This document shows, piece by piece, positions 7,778 to 16,116 of a stretch of DNA of 46,841 bases. Source of the DNA: Palsa-661 sp035535015 (GTDB lineage Bacteria > Actinomycetota > Acidimicrobiia > Acidimicrobiales > UBA8190); assembly GCA_035535015.1 (NCBI GenBank), contig DATLQU010000005.1, positions 1 through 46,841 of the forward strand. Direction: 5' to 3'. Each line of letters begins with the position of its first letter. Positions within the stretch are counted from its first letter, which is position 1. A program made the position numbers and the translations under genes. The notes under the pieces were generated by a model. The model ran no database searches and was not told the DNA's origin. It was given only the letters and a program-made list of their open reading frames with translations.

Positions 7778-9339
7778 CTCCCAGCGGCCTTCCGATCGCG
7801 GCCGAATGGCTCACCGGTCAACATCAGGCCGACACCCTCGATCTGCGCGTCGTCTTCCATCAGTCTTTCGACCTCCTCGGATGGTGGGGGGATCTTTCCG
7901 TCGGCGCGACCGGGCAACAGGTAACTGAGGAGCGCGGTCATGGCACAAAGCGCGGCGGCGACGACCAGCGTGATCCGGAAACCCAGGAAGGAGGGGAAGG
8001 TTCGACCGGCCGGGGTGTGTGCCGTCAGCAGCGCGGCGGCCAGCGCGCTCCCCAACGACAGTCCGATGCTGCGCAGGACCTGGTAGAAGCCCATGGCGCT
8101 GCCCGTCTCACCAGACGGGACAACGCGCACGATGAACCCGGGCATGGCCGCGAAGGTGAAGCCGATCCCGACGCCGGCGATTCCGGCGGTCACGAAGGCT
8201 TCCCAGAGGGTTCGGTGCTCCAAGGCGAAGAAGAGAGGGGCGGCGGCGAACACCAGCGATCCGAAGGGGATCATGCTCCTGATACCGAAGCGACGGTCGT
8301 AGGCGACCAGGAAGCGACTGGCAACAAACGACCCGACGGACAAAGGCACGAATACCAGTCCCGAGACGAGAATCGAAGCGCCGAAGCCGTAGCCACTGGC
8401 CGTCGGGATCTGTACGAACTCGACGATGATGGGAAGAAAGAGGTACATGGCGGCGGCGATCAGGAACCCGGACACGTCCGCCGTGAGAACGGACCGGTTC
8501 CGGACCTGCCGGACATCGACGAGGGGATCGGCGATCTTGAGTTCGTGTCCGACCCACAGGCCGACGAAAGCCACGCTCAGGACGACCAGGCCGAGGCAGG
8601 GAAGCGATGTCCATCCCCACTCGCCAGCTTCGCTCAGGACCACCGAGACTCCGACAACGGCGACCCCGAGGGTGGCCATGCCCAAATGGTCGAACCTTCG
8701 TGAGTGCCCTTGCGACCTCGCGGGGAGCACCACCACCACGAGGACGAGTGTCAGGGCGACGGTGATCGCCCCGAACCAGAAGGCACCGCGGAAGCCGAAG
8801 ATCTGGGCGACCAGAGCGGTCACCGGGTAGCCGAGCCCAGCACCGACGGCGGCGCTCACCGACAGCGTGGCGATGGCGCGCCCGGCCCGGGCGGGAGCGA
8901 ATTGGCTTCGGGCGATCGCCATCGTCACCGGGAGCAGTCCGAGACCGACTCCCTGCAACCCTCGGCCCAAGACCAGGGCGGTGAAGCTGGTCGACAGGGC
9001 GGAAAGCACGCATCCGACCAGGACGACGGCCAGGGCGAATTCGACCACCCGGCGTTTTCGTGGTCCGTCGGCCAGGCGGCCCATGGCCGGTGTGGCCAAC
9101 GCGCCGGTCATCAGCGCCGCCGTGAGCAGCCACTGTGCGGCGCTCAAGGAGACCTTGTCGGAGCGAGCGATCGACGGGATCAGCGGTGCGCCCAAGCTGC
9201 TCACCACGGCGACGAGCGCGGCCACCGTCACCAAGGTGGGCAGAACCCCTCGTTGTCGGCTTCCTGCGAGCACGTCTGCAGGCGACTCTGCGCTCACGGT
9301 GGCGGCCGTCGGTCGGGCCGGCGCCAAGTCAACCGCCAA
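7774..9339 (-). CDS. MFS efflux transporter, DHA2-like (14 TM)
   Basis: A 521-residue major facilitator with about 14 transmembrane segments. Motif A is visible after helix 2 (MGRLADGPRKRR, about residues 86-97), and the helix 5 region has the antiporter-like motif C pattern (GAGLGYPVTALVAQIFGFRG, about 167-186). These mark drug:proton antiporters of the EmrB/QacA type. It should export hydrophobic toxic compounds; the substrate is unknown. The frame opens at TTG (9339), immediately inside the palindromic region; a GTG at 9297 is a shorter alternative. No strong ribosome binding site is seen for either. The tetR gene overlaps its 3' end. Confidence 0.88.
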   Translation of the reverse strand: MAVDLAPARPTAATVSAESPADVLAGSRQRGVLPTLVTVAALVAVVSSLGAPLIPSIARSDKVSLSAAQWLLTAALMTGALATPAMGRLADGPRKRRVVEFALAVVLVGCVLSALSTSFTALVLGRGLQGVGLGLLPVTMAIARSQFAPARAGRAIATLSVSAAVGAGLGYPVTALVAQIFGFRGAFWFGAITVALTLVLVVVVLPARSQGHSRRFDHLGMATLGVAVVGVSVVLSEAGEWGWTSLPCLGLVVLSVAFVGLWVGHELKIADPLVDVRQVRNRSVLTADVSGFLIAAAMYLFLPIIVEFVQIPTASGYGFGASILVSGLVFVPLSVGSFVASRFLVAYDRRFGIRSMIPFGSLVFAAAPLFFALEHRTLWEAFVTAGIAGVGIGFTFAAMPGFIVRVVPSGETGSAMGFYQVLRSIGLSLGSALAAALLTAHTPAGRTFPSFLGFRITLVVAAALCAMTALLSYLLPGRADGKIPPPSEEVERLMEDDAQIEGVGLMLTGEPFGRDRKAAGR

Positions 9340-9372
9340 GTGTCATCGTCCAATGACATCATGTGATGACAC
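9340..9372. promoter_or_regulatory. Palindromic operator candidate for TetR/MFS operon
   Basis: GTGTCATC (9340-9347) and GATGACAC (9365-9372) form a perfect 8-bp inverted repeat with a 17-bp centre. The centre holds a further ATGACATC (9353-9360), so ATGACA occurs as an inverted and a direct copy around it. It sits in the 47 bp between chrA and the pump, directly at the pump start, where a TetR-type repressor site is expected. Binding is inferred. Confidence 0.6.
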
Positions 9373-9386
9373 ACTAGCGGAGACGG

Positions 9387-10574
9387 CTACACGGACACAC
9401 CCGTGAGGGCCAGAACGACGCCCACCAGACCGGCCGTGAGCAGGGCGCTCACGACCCCGCGTCGGACGACGAAGAGCCAGAGCAGGGCCCCGACAAGCAG
9501 AGGGACCTGCCAGAGGTGCCCGAATGTGCGCCCCAGCGGTACCGCTGATCCGGCGATCGCCCCGATCACGGCCGCCCCGGCACCGGTCAGGAATGCCTGG
9601 ACGGCGAGGTTGGATCGCAAACGGTCAAAATGACGGGCCCCCGTCAGAACGAAGACGAAGGAAGGCGAGAACGCCACCACGGCGGCGAAGAGGCCGCCAC
9701 CGACTCCTCCCGCGCCATAGCCGACGGCGGCCACGGTGTGGACGACGGGACCCGGCGTCACCTGACCGAGGACCACGGCACTCAGGAACTGCTGTCCGGT
9801 CAAGAAGTGGAAGGTGGACACCGCGTCGTGCTGCATCAGGGGGACGATGACGAAACCACCGCCATAGGAGAGGGCGCCGACTTTGAACGCCACCAGGGCC
9901 AATGCCCCGAATCCGGCGAAGGCCACGGTGTGGCCCAGGGCGACGGGGACCGCCATAGGAAAATGACTCCTCCGACGCCCTCCGGCCTGACGTATCGCGG
10001 TCTCGGCCAGACCAGCGGCCAGCAGCACGAGCACCAGGTACGACCCGAGGACCGAGGCGGCGGCGGCTCCGCCCAGGACATACAGAAGCCAACGCCCCTT
10101 TTCCGACGGGCGGCCGCCGACGCGACTCCAACTCGCCGGCACGAAGCCGGAGGCCGCGTGCAGGGCGATCGCCGGTACGGCCGCTCCCGCCCCCGCTGCC
10201 GCACCCACGATCCACATCGGCGGCCTTTTCGTCAGGAAGACGGCCGACAAAGCGAGGACCACGAGCAGACCCGGGACGATGAAGCACAGGCCGCCGAGGA
10301 GGCCGCCCACCCACCCCCGCAGCTGCCGGGCGCAGAAGATCGCCATCTGGGTGGAGGCGGGCCCGGGCAGCAGATTGGTGGCGGCGACACCGTCCTCGAA
10401 CTCTCCCGGTTCGAGCCAGTGACGCTGCTCGACGCACAGACGCCGGAGCAGGGCGATATGGGTGGGTGGCCCACCGAAGCCGATGCAGCCGATCCTCGTC
10501 CACTCGCGACAGATGGTGGAAAGCGCCACCTCGGCCCGGCGAGATCCTTCTCCGGCGTCGTTCTGATCAGGCAC
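9387..10574 (-). CDS. chrA: ChrA family chromate transporter
   Basis: A 395-residue two-domain CHR membrane protein of the long (fused) type. The first half has GFGGPP at residues 32-37 and LLPGPASTQ at 68-76; the second half repeats these as SYGGG at 236-240 and TPGPVVHT at 273-280. About 10-12 hydrophobic segments are present. Characterised members export chromate using the proton gradient and compete with sulfate chemistry; many chromosomal copies have an unproven substrate. The GTG start at 10574 gives the usual N-terminal length before the first motif. It lies upstream of the MFS gene on the same strand, with the operator candidate between them. Confidence 0.9.
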   Translation of the reverse strand: MPDQNDAGEGSRRAEVALSTICREWTRIGCIGFGGPPTHIALLRRLCVEQRHWLEPGEFEDGVAATNLLPGPASTQMAIFCARQLRGWVGGLLGGLCFIVPGLLVVLALSAVFLTKRPPMWIVGAAAGAGAAVPAIALHAASGFVPASWSRVGGRPSEKGRWLLYVLGGAAAASVLGSYLVLVLLAAGLAETAIRQAGGRRRSHFPMAVPVALGHTVAFAGFGALALVAFKVGALSYGGGFVIVPLMQHDAVSTFHFLTGQQFLSAVVLGQVTPGPVVHTVAAVGYGAGGVGGGLFAAVVAFSPSFVFVLTGARHFDRLRSNLAVQAFLTGAGAAVIGAIAGSAVPLGRTFGHLWQVPLLVGALLWLFVVRRGVVSALLTAGLVGVVLALTGVSV

Positions 10575-10731
10575 GGAGTTCAGTCTCGCCTCTGCGCACG
10601 AATGCTGTTTGTCATCTGTTGGTCGATCATCGGCGCATCGTGCTCAGGTCGGCCTCCGGTCCTGGCGACACTCACGACGTGAGCGACCGCGCCAGACGGC
10701 TGACATCGGGCCGATCCTGCCGTCGATCGTG

Positions 10732-11651
10732 ATGGGCTTCATGGCGACGGGGATATGTCAAGCAGCGACCCCTGCGGCCGGGGCGTCGACGAGCGTGCCC
10801 GGAGCCCCGGGCTGCCCGATGTTGCCGGCCGACGACGTCTGAGACACGGCCATCTCCACCCTTCCGGGCAACGCCGCGAGCACGACCTGGATGGCCAGCA
10901 TGAACGCCCACAGAGCGTTCCTTCATCCGGACTTCGGCCCGTCGGGTGACGCGTCCAATCCGTACGGCATCCCCTTCACCGTGATACCGGCCGGGCATCC
11001 GTTCGTGCACGTGGCATTCCACTATGGCGACGAGAGCGACGGCGGCCCGTACCCGCTCGGTCCCGACACGCCTATCGAAGGTGGTCAGGCCTCCACCGGT
11101 GACCGACACGCCATCATGGTCGACCCCTCGACCTGCACGCTGTATGAGCTCTACGACGCCCAGTACAGCCCCTCGGGTTCGACGGCCGGATCCATCTGGA
11201 ACCTGAGAAATGATGCCCTGCGACCGGCCCTCTGGACCTCCGCCGACGCCGCCGGACTTCCGATTCTCCCGGGACTGGTGAACAACGACGAAGCGACGTT
11301 TGGATCCATGGACCACGCCATTCGCTTCACCGTGTTGCTCCCGTCCCGGTCCCTCCACCGCCGGTGTCGACGACCACGAGCGAACTTTCTGGCCCCCGGC
11401 TCGGTGTGAGAAATCACGCCGGCGGCTCATCCTCGGCGACGGCCGGTCCGATGGGGGCGTCCGGACGAGCGACTCGGAAGTCCCCGGGTGCGGTCGGAGG
11501 CGACACCAGGGGTCTGGGCGCTCTTGCCTGGCTTGCCCTCTCTCTCGGCACCCTGGCGGTGGCCCCCGGCGTGCCGTTGGCGTGGACGGCGGCACGCCGG
11601 TGGCCGTCACCGGCGCGTCCTTCCCCGACGCACGGAGCAGCCGACGAGTAG
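10732..11651 (+). pseudogene. Secreted protein gene with nonsense and frameshift lesions
   Basis: One frame reads a signal-peptide-like start (MGFMATGICQAATPAAGAS), then GCPMLPADDV, a TGA at 10840-10842, then DTAISTLPGNAAST and onward through FHYGDESDGGPYPLG, TPIEGG, STGDRHAIMVD, YELYDAQYS, LRPALWTSADAAGLPI and HAIRFTV. In the conserved secreted family I recognise (function unknown, common in soil bacteria), a Trp follows the V at the stop position, so TGG to TGA is the simplest lesion. After HAIRFTV the frame degenerates to a TGA at 11409. The next frame then gives a Pro/Thr-rich linker and a C-terminal hydrophobic anchor (AWLALSLGTLAVAPGVPLAW) ending at 11651, which suggests a second frameshift near 11340. 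Confidence 0.65.
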
Positions 11652-11760
11652 GCCGATGACAAGGCCGGCCCCGTCACCGGCACAGCACGATCGACGCATG
11701 CCAATCGAGGCGGCCCTGACGCGGCGCGATGAGTACCATCACGGCGAGGAGGAACCGGAC

Positions 11761-12033
11761 ATGGCGGTGCAGAAGGTCGCGGTGCAGAAGATGAAGGCGA
11801 ACGGGTTGGGGCTGGCGTATGAGCAGATCGGCCGGCCGGGGGACACACCGGTCTTGGCGATCATGGGCTTCGGCTGCCAGATGGTTTCCTGGCCCGACGC
11901 TTTCTGCGGACAATTCGCCGATCGTGGCTTCCACCTGACGCGTTTTGACAACCGCGACATAGGGCTTTCGACGCACCTCACCGAGGCCGGGACTCCGGAA
12001 ATCGGAGCCGTTATGAGCGCCGACGCATGGTGA
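11761..12033 (+). pseudogene. Truncated alpha/beta hydrolase
   Basis: A strong ribosome binding site (GAGGAGGA, 11746-11753) precedes the ATG, and the 90 residues match the N-terminus of a common alpha/beta hydrolase family: GLGLAYEQIGRPGDTPVLAI, MGFGCQMVSWPDAF (oxyanion-hole region), TRFDNRDIGLSTHL. The frame stops at 12033, before the nucleophile elbow, so no catalytic Ser, Asp or His is encoded. After the stop the same frame reads PPYLIEALAHCVDAA and stops again, resembling the next family segment in degenerate form. It is therefore a 5' gene fragment. The acyl-CoA ligase begins 67 bp downstream. Confidence 0.7.
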
Positions 12034-12100
12034 CCGCCGTATCTGATCGAGGCGCTTGCCCATTGCGTCGACGCCGCCTGATCGCGCCTCGCGGAGACCG

Positions 12101-13669
12101 ATGATGATCCACCGAAGCCCCTTCCCCGACGCCGACATCCCCGACCAAGCCCTGACGTCGTTCGTGTTCGAGTCGGTGCAGGATCGAGCCGAGAAGGTGG
12201 CTTTCATCGAGGGTCCGACCGGACGCGAAGTGAGTTACGGCAGCCTGTTCGACTCCATCCGGCGCCTGGCCGGCGGGTTGGCCTCTCGCCGGTTCGGACC
12301 CGGTGACGTCCTGGCCATCATGGCCCCGAACATGCCCGAGTACGCCATTCTCTTCCACGGCACGGCGATGGCGGGCGGCACCGTCACCACCATCAACCCG
12401 ACGTACACGCCGCACGAGGTCCATCACCAACTCGTCGATTCCCGAGCGACGATCCTGGTGACGATCCCCCCGTTCGTGGAGACAGCCCGCCAGGGTGCCG
12501 AAGGAACGGGCGTCGAGACGATTGCCGTGGTCGGCCAGGATCCCGGTGACGTCCAGTGCCTGTCCGATCTGATGGGAGAGCCTCTGACCGACCAGGTGCC
12601 GGTCGATCCCGGCGACGTCGTGGCCCTTCCCTATTCGTCGGGGACGACGGGGCTGTCGAAAGGGGTGATGCTCACCCATCGGAATCTGGTGTCCAACCTC
12701 ATCCAGGTCATCGGTCCCGCCGACCTGCGTCAATCCGACACGATCGTCGCCGTGCTGCCCTTCTTCCACATTTACGGGATGCAGGTCCTGATGAATTCGG
12801 GCTTGCGGGTGGGGGCCTCGATCGTCACCATGCCCCGATTCGACCTCGAACAATTTCTCCAACTTCACCAGGACCACGGCGTCAACCGGACGTTCGTGGC
12901 CCCGCCCATGGTGGTGGCGCTGGCCAAGCATCCTGTCGTCGACGAGTACGACCTGTCCAAGGTCACTCAGATCTTCTCCGGGGCCGCTCCTCTCTCGGCC
13001 GATTTGGCCATCGAAACCGGGGAGAGAATCGGGTGCGAGGTGGTGCAGGGCTATGGCATGACCGAGCTCTCCCCCGTGACCCACCTCACCGCACCCGGTG
13101 GGTTCAAGCCTGGTTCCGTCGGCGTAACGGTGCCGAATACCGAGACGATGATCGTCGAACCGATTACCGGTGAATCTCTCGGCATCGACCGTGACGGCGA
13201 AGTGTGGGTCCGAGGTCCCCAGGTGATGAAGGGATATTTGAACAATTCCTCGGCCACCGCGGACACCATCGACGAAGACGGATGGCTCCACACGGGCGAT
13301 ATCGGCCACATCGACGGCGATGGACATCTCTTCGTCGTGGACCGGCTCAAGGAGCTCATCAAATTCAAAGGATTCCAGGTGCCACCGGCCGAGCTCGAGG
13401 CTCTGCTTCTGACCCACCCGGCCGTGGCCGACGCAGCCGTGATCGGCGAACCCGACGACGAGGCCGGCGAAATCCCGATCGGATTCGTCGCCCTCAAACC
13501 CGATCACCAGGTCAGCGAGCAAGACATCACGGAATTCGTGGCGGCACGGGTTGCCACCTACAAGCAGATCCGGAAGGTCATTTTCATCGAGCAGATTCCG
13601 AAGTCGGCGTCGGGCAAGATCCTCCGCCGCGTCCTGCGAGAGCAGATCACCAAGCCCCCCCTGAAGTGA
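12101..13669 (+). CDS. Acyl-/aryl-CoA ligase (ANL superfamily)
   Basis: A 522-residue adenylate-forming ligase like 4-coumarate-CoA ligase and long-chain fatty acyl-CoA ligases. The P-loop YSSGTTGLSKG is at residues 178-188, GYGMTE (A5) at about 322-327, GWLHTGD (A7) at about 397-403, the hinge DRLKELIKFKG (A8) at about 417-427, and the catalytic Lys in KSASGK at 506. It would activate a carboxylic acid with ATP and join it to CoA. ATG at 12101 and ATG at 12104 share a GGAG (12093-12096); the second is better spaced. The family prediction is firm, the substrate unknown. A strong hairpin closes the unit downstream, and a SDR gene follows. Confidence 0.92.
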   Translation: MMIHRSPFPDADIPDQALTSFVFESVQDRAEKVAFIEGPTGREVSYGSLFDSIRRLAGGLASRRFGPGDVLAIMAPNMPEYAILFHGTAMAGGTVTTINPTYTPHEVHHQLVDSRATILVTIPPFVETARQGAEGTGVETIAVVGQDPGDVQCLSDLMGEPLTDQVPVDPGDVVALPYSSGTTGLSKGVMLTHRNLVSNLIQVIGPADLRQSDTIVAVLPFFHIYGMQVLMNSGLRVGASIVTMPRFDLEQFLQLHQDHGVNRTFVAPPMVVALAKHPVVDEYDLSKVTQIFSGAAPLSADLAIETGERIGCEVVQGYGMTELSPVTHLTAPGGFKPGSVGVTVPNTETMIVEPITGESLGIDRDGEVWVRGPQVMKGYLNNSSATADTIDEDGWLHTGDIGHIDGDGHLFVVDRLKELIKFKGFQVPPAELEALLLTHPAVADAAVIGEPDDEAGEIPIGFVALKPDHQVSEQDITEFVAARVATYKQIRKVIFIEQIPKSASGKILRRVLREQITKPPLK

Positions 13670-13680
13670 ACGCTTGACGA

Positions 13681-13728
13681 TCTCGGTGGGCCATCGGGGA
13701 CGACGTCGGCCCCGATGGCCCACCGAGA
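13681..13728 (+). terminator. Long perfect hairpin after the acyl-CoA ligase
   Basis: A 19-bp perfect inverted repeat (13681-13699 with 13710-13728) with a 10-nt loop begins 12 nt after the ligase stop codon. The stem is GC-rich. No T-run follows, as is common for actinobacterial hairpin terminators. It should separate the ligase transcript from the SDR gene. Confidence 0.75.
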
Positions 13729-13807
13729 CCAGACCTCCGTTGACGATCCGAGGCACGAGTGGCACGCTTCGCAGTCCAGCTCGGCCACGATCGGGGAGGA
13801 CTTGACC

Positions 13808-14662
13808 ATGAGCAGGCTCGAGGGTTGCCGTGCCGTCATCACCGGTGCAGCCAGTGGAATAGGCGAGGCCACGGCCCGGCTCTTCGTGGCCGAGGGCGCG
13901 ACGGTCGTCTTGGCCGATGTCGACGACGACCGGGGCAAGCAGATCGCCGACGACCTGGGTGATCACAGCCGATTCGTCCACACCGACGTCTCCCAGGAAG
14001 GGGACATCGACGAAGCCGTGGCACTCTCCGTCTCGGCCTTCGGTGGCCTCGATTGCCTGTTCAACAACGCCGGGAACCCCGGCTCGGTGGAAGGAATCGA
14101 AGAGATAGATATGGCGACATTCGATCGGACGGTGGCCATCCATCTGCGAGGGGTCTTCCTCGGGATCCGGGCCGCGGCTCGGGTCATGCGTCCCCAGGGT
14201 CATGGCAGCATCATCAACACGTCCAGCGTGGCTGCACTGGAGGCGAATCGAGGAGGGCACGACTACAGCGCCTGCAAGGCGGCCATCGCCCATCTGACCC
14301 GCACGACCGCCAACGAGCTCGGCGAGGACGGCGTACGGGTCAACGCCATCTGCCCTGGAGGGATAGCGACATCCATCTTCGCCCGGGCGGCCGGACTGGA
14401 AGGAGACGATGCCCAGAGGACGGTCGAGTTCATGTCCGCCGCCCTCGGAGACATCGCCCCCATTCGGCGGGCGGGCCGGCCCCTCGACATCGCCGAGGCG
14501 GCGTTGTGGCTTGCCAGTGACACATCGAGCTTCGTGAACGGGCAAGCCATCGCCGTCGACGGTGGCCTGGTGACCGGGCCGCTGCGCAGGGAACAGGGAG
14601 CGCTTCTTCAAGCGGTGATCGACACTCTGCGCCAGTCGGCTGGCCAAACGGAGAATGCCTGA
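13808..14662 (+). CDS. Short-chain dehydrogenase/reductase (SDR)
   Basis: A 284-residue classical SDR. The nucleotide-binding TGAASGIG is at residues 12-19, an Asp at the end of the second strand (LADVDD, about 35-40) points to NAD(H), NNAG is at 86-89, and the catalytic triad is Ser139/140, Tyr153 and Lys157 in YSACK. A PGG-IATSIF segment replaces the usual PG-x-x-x-T. It oxidises or reduces a hydroxyl/keto group on an unknown substrate. The ATG at 13808 has a strong GGGGAGGA at 13793-13800. The neighbours (CoA ligase, SRPBCC, metallo-hydrolase) suggest a catabolic role on a lipid, steroid-like or aromatic compound, which is an inference. Confidence 0.92.
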   Translation: MSRLEGCRAVITGAASGIGEATARLFVAEGATVVLADVDDDRGKQIADDLGDHSRFVHTDVSQEGDIDEAVALSVSAFGGLDCLFNNAGNPGSVEGIEEIDMATFDRTVAIHLRGVFLGIRAAARVMRPQGHGSIINTSSVAALEANRGGHDYSACKAAIAHLTRTTANELGEDGVRVNAICPGGIATSIFARAAGLEGDDAQRTVEFMSAALGDIAPIRRAGRPLDIAEAALWLASDTSSFVNGQAIAVDGGLVTGPLRREQGALLQAVIDTLRQSAGQTENA

Positions 14663-14698
14663 CGGACCGGGGCGGTGGCGATGAGAACGCCCCCTCGG

Positions 14699-14704
14699 TA
14701 CAGT
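14699..14704 (+). promoter_or_regulatory. Candidate leaderless promoter -10 for SRPBCC gene
   Basis: TACAGT (TANNNT) lies 8 nt before the ATG at 14713. No ribosome binding site is present, so the mRNA may begin at or next to the start codon. Confidence 0.45.
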
Positions 14705-14712
14705 GCGGGCCT

Positions 14713-15186
14713 ATGGCCGACGAAGTGCATGTGACGAGGGATATCGCGGCAGCCCCTGACCGGTTGTGGGCGATGGTGTCGGACGTCACCCGTATGGGCG
14801 AGTGGTCACCCGAAAGCGAGGGCGCGACCTGGCTCGGCGGTGCCGACGGTCCCCAACCGGGGGCGAAATTCCGGGGCCTCAATCGCAACGGGAAGAAGAA
14901 ATGGGAGACGGAGTCGACGGTCGTCGAGGCCGAGCCCGGGCGCCTCTTCGCCTTCCGCGTCACCGCCGCCGGCTTCAAAGTCGCCGAGTGGCGCTACTCG
15001 TTCGAGCCCACCGACAGCGGATGCCGGGTCACGGAATCGTGGATCGATCAACGTGGTCGCATCGCCAAGGCCCTCGGGAAGCCGGTGAGTGGCGTTTCTG
15101 ACCGCGCCACCCACAACCGGGCGGGCATGGAACACACTCTCGATCGCTTGAAGGCGGAGGCCGAGTCCGCCTCATCGCCCGGCTGA
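14713..15186 (+). CDS. SRPBCC family protein
   Basis: A 157-residue START-like (SRPBCC, polyketide cyclase/dehydrase type) protein. The N-terminal strand and helix (VHVTRDIAAAPDRLWAMVSD, residues about 5-24), then VTRMGEWSPES and GAKFRGLNRNGKKKWETEST, follow the Polyketide_cyc2 pattern. These proteins bind hydrophobic ligands in a deep cavity; most bacterial copies have no assigned substrate. The frame starts at an ATG without a ribosome binding site but with a well-placed TACAGT. It follows the SDR gene by 50 bp on the same strand and may have its own promoter. Confidence 0.85.
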   Translation: MADEVHVTRDIAAAPDRLWAMVSDVTRMGEWSPESEGATWLGGADGPQPGAKFRGLNRNGKKKWETESTVVEAEPGRLFAFRVTAAGFKVAEWRYSFEPTDSGCRVTESWIDQRGRIAKALGKPVSGVSDRATHNRAGMEHTLDRLKAEAESASSPG

Positions 15187-15259
15187 CGCCCGCCGCCCAC
15201 CCGGAATCCATCGGACGAGAGTCCGGTCGGACCAACGTCGGACGTGGGAAGATTCCCGG

Positions 15260-16078
15260 ATGCACATCGGGAAAATCAGCATCGAACCCGTGTCGGACGG
15301 AAGCATCTTGGCCCCACCGACGCTTCTGTTCAACAAGCCCAACGACGAGGACTGGGCGGCACACCAGGAGTTCCTCGACGACAACGGGCAACTCGTCTTC
15401 GAGATGGGCGGATTTCTCATCCGCCACGGGGCCAGGACCGTGCTGGTCGACGTCGGCATCGGCCCCCATTCGGATCCTCTGCGCACGGGGAGCTTTATGA
15501 CGAGCCTGAACGCTCTCGGTGTGGCGGCCACCGATGTCACCGATGTGGCCCTCACTCATCTGCACTTCGATCACGTCGGATGGGCGTCCGACGGCGAGAA
15601 GCCGCTCTTCCCGAATGCCACCTACCGCTGCCATCAGGCCGACTGGGATTTCTTCCTCGGACCCGATCCCTACGACGAATCGTTGGGCGTGCAACTGATG
15701 GGAGGTCAACGGGCCATCGAACTGATGCCGGCGTTGGCCGATCGGGTGGAGACCTGGAGCGGGGAAGCAACCGTGCTCCCCGGTATCGACGTTCGTAGCG
15801 CGCCGGGCCACACCCCGGGAAGCACGGTCCTGACCGTCTCCTCCGGCGAGGACCGTGTCATTCTGCTCGGCGACGTCGTGCACTGCCCGGCCGAGCTTCT
15901 CGAAGACGACTGGGAGATGATCGGCGATGTCGACCGTGCTCTCGCCCAGCGCACCCGTGTGGCCCTGGCCCGCGAATTCGAAGGCACGGACATCCCAATG
16001 GCCGCCACCCACTTCCCGGGCCTGCGGTTTGGACGGCTCCTGTCGGGAACGGGTCTTCGACGATGGGTGTTCGACTGA
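15260..16078 (+). CDS. MBL fold metallo-hydrolase
   Basis: A 272-residue metallo-beta-lactamase fold enzyme. The metal site is complete: H100-L-H102-F-D104-H105 (THLHFDH), H184 (APGHTPGS), D205 (LLGDVVH) and a C-terminal His in ATHFPG. The spacing, with an insertion between the first motif and the second His (PLFPNATYRCHQADW), matches lactonase- and esterase-like members such as AttM/AiiB-type or general hydrolases. It would hydrolyse an ester, lactone or thioester; the substrate cannot be read. The start ATG at 15260 lies just after GGGAAGATTCCC, a 12-bp palindrome that could be an operator. It continues the catabolic strand run that starts at the ligase. Confidence 0.9.
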   Translation: MHIGKISIEPVSDGSILAPPTLLFNKPNDEDWAAHQEFLDDNGQLVFEMGGFLIRHGARTVLVDVGIGPHSDPLRTGSFMTSLNALGVAATDVTDVALTHLHFDHVGWASDGEKPLFPNATYRCHQADWDFFLGPDPYDESLGVQLMGGQRAIELMPALADRVETWSGEATVLPGIDVRSAPGHTPGSTVLTVSSGEDRVILLGDVVHCPAELLEDDWEMIGDVDRALAQRTRVALAREFEGTDIPMAATHFPGLRFGRLLSGTGLRRWVFD

Positions 16079-16116
16079 CCCCGTGTCGAGAGGCCCTCCG
16101 CGATGGAGAGATCTTT

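Noticed and set aside
10840..10842. Recoded TGA as Trp or selenocysteine
   Set aside because: TGA ends many intact genes here and no selenocysteine element is visible; a nonsense mutation or base error is simpler.
12011..14647. A very long minus-strand open frame opposite the acyl-CoA ligase and SDR genes
   Set aside because: It mirrors two well-supported plus-strand genes, has a low-complexity His/Asp/Arg/Gly-rich product and no start signal. It is a product of GC-rich codon use.
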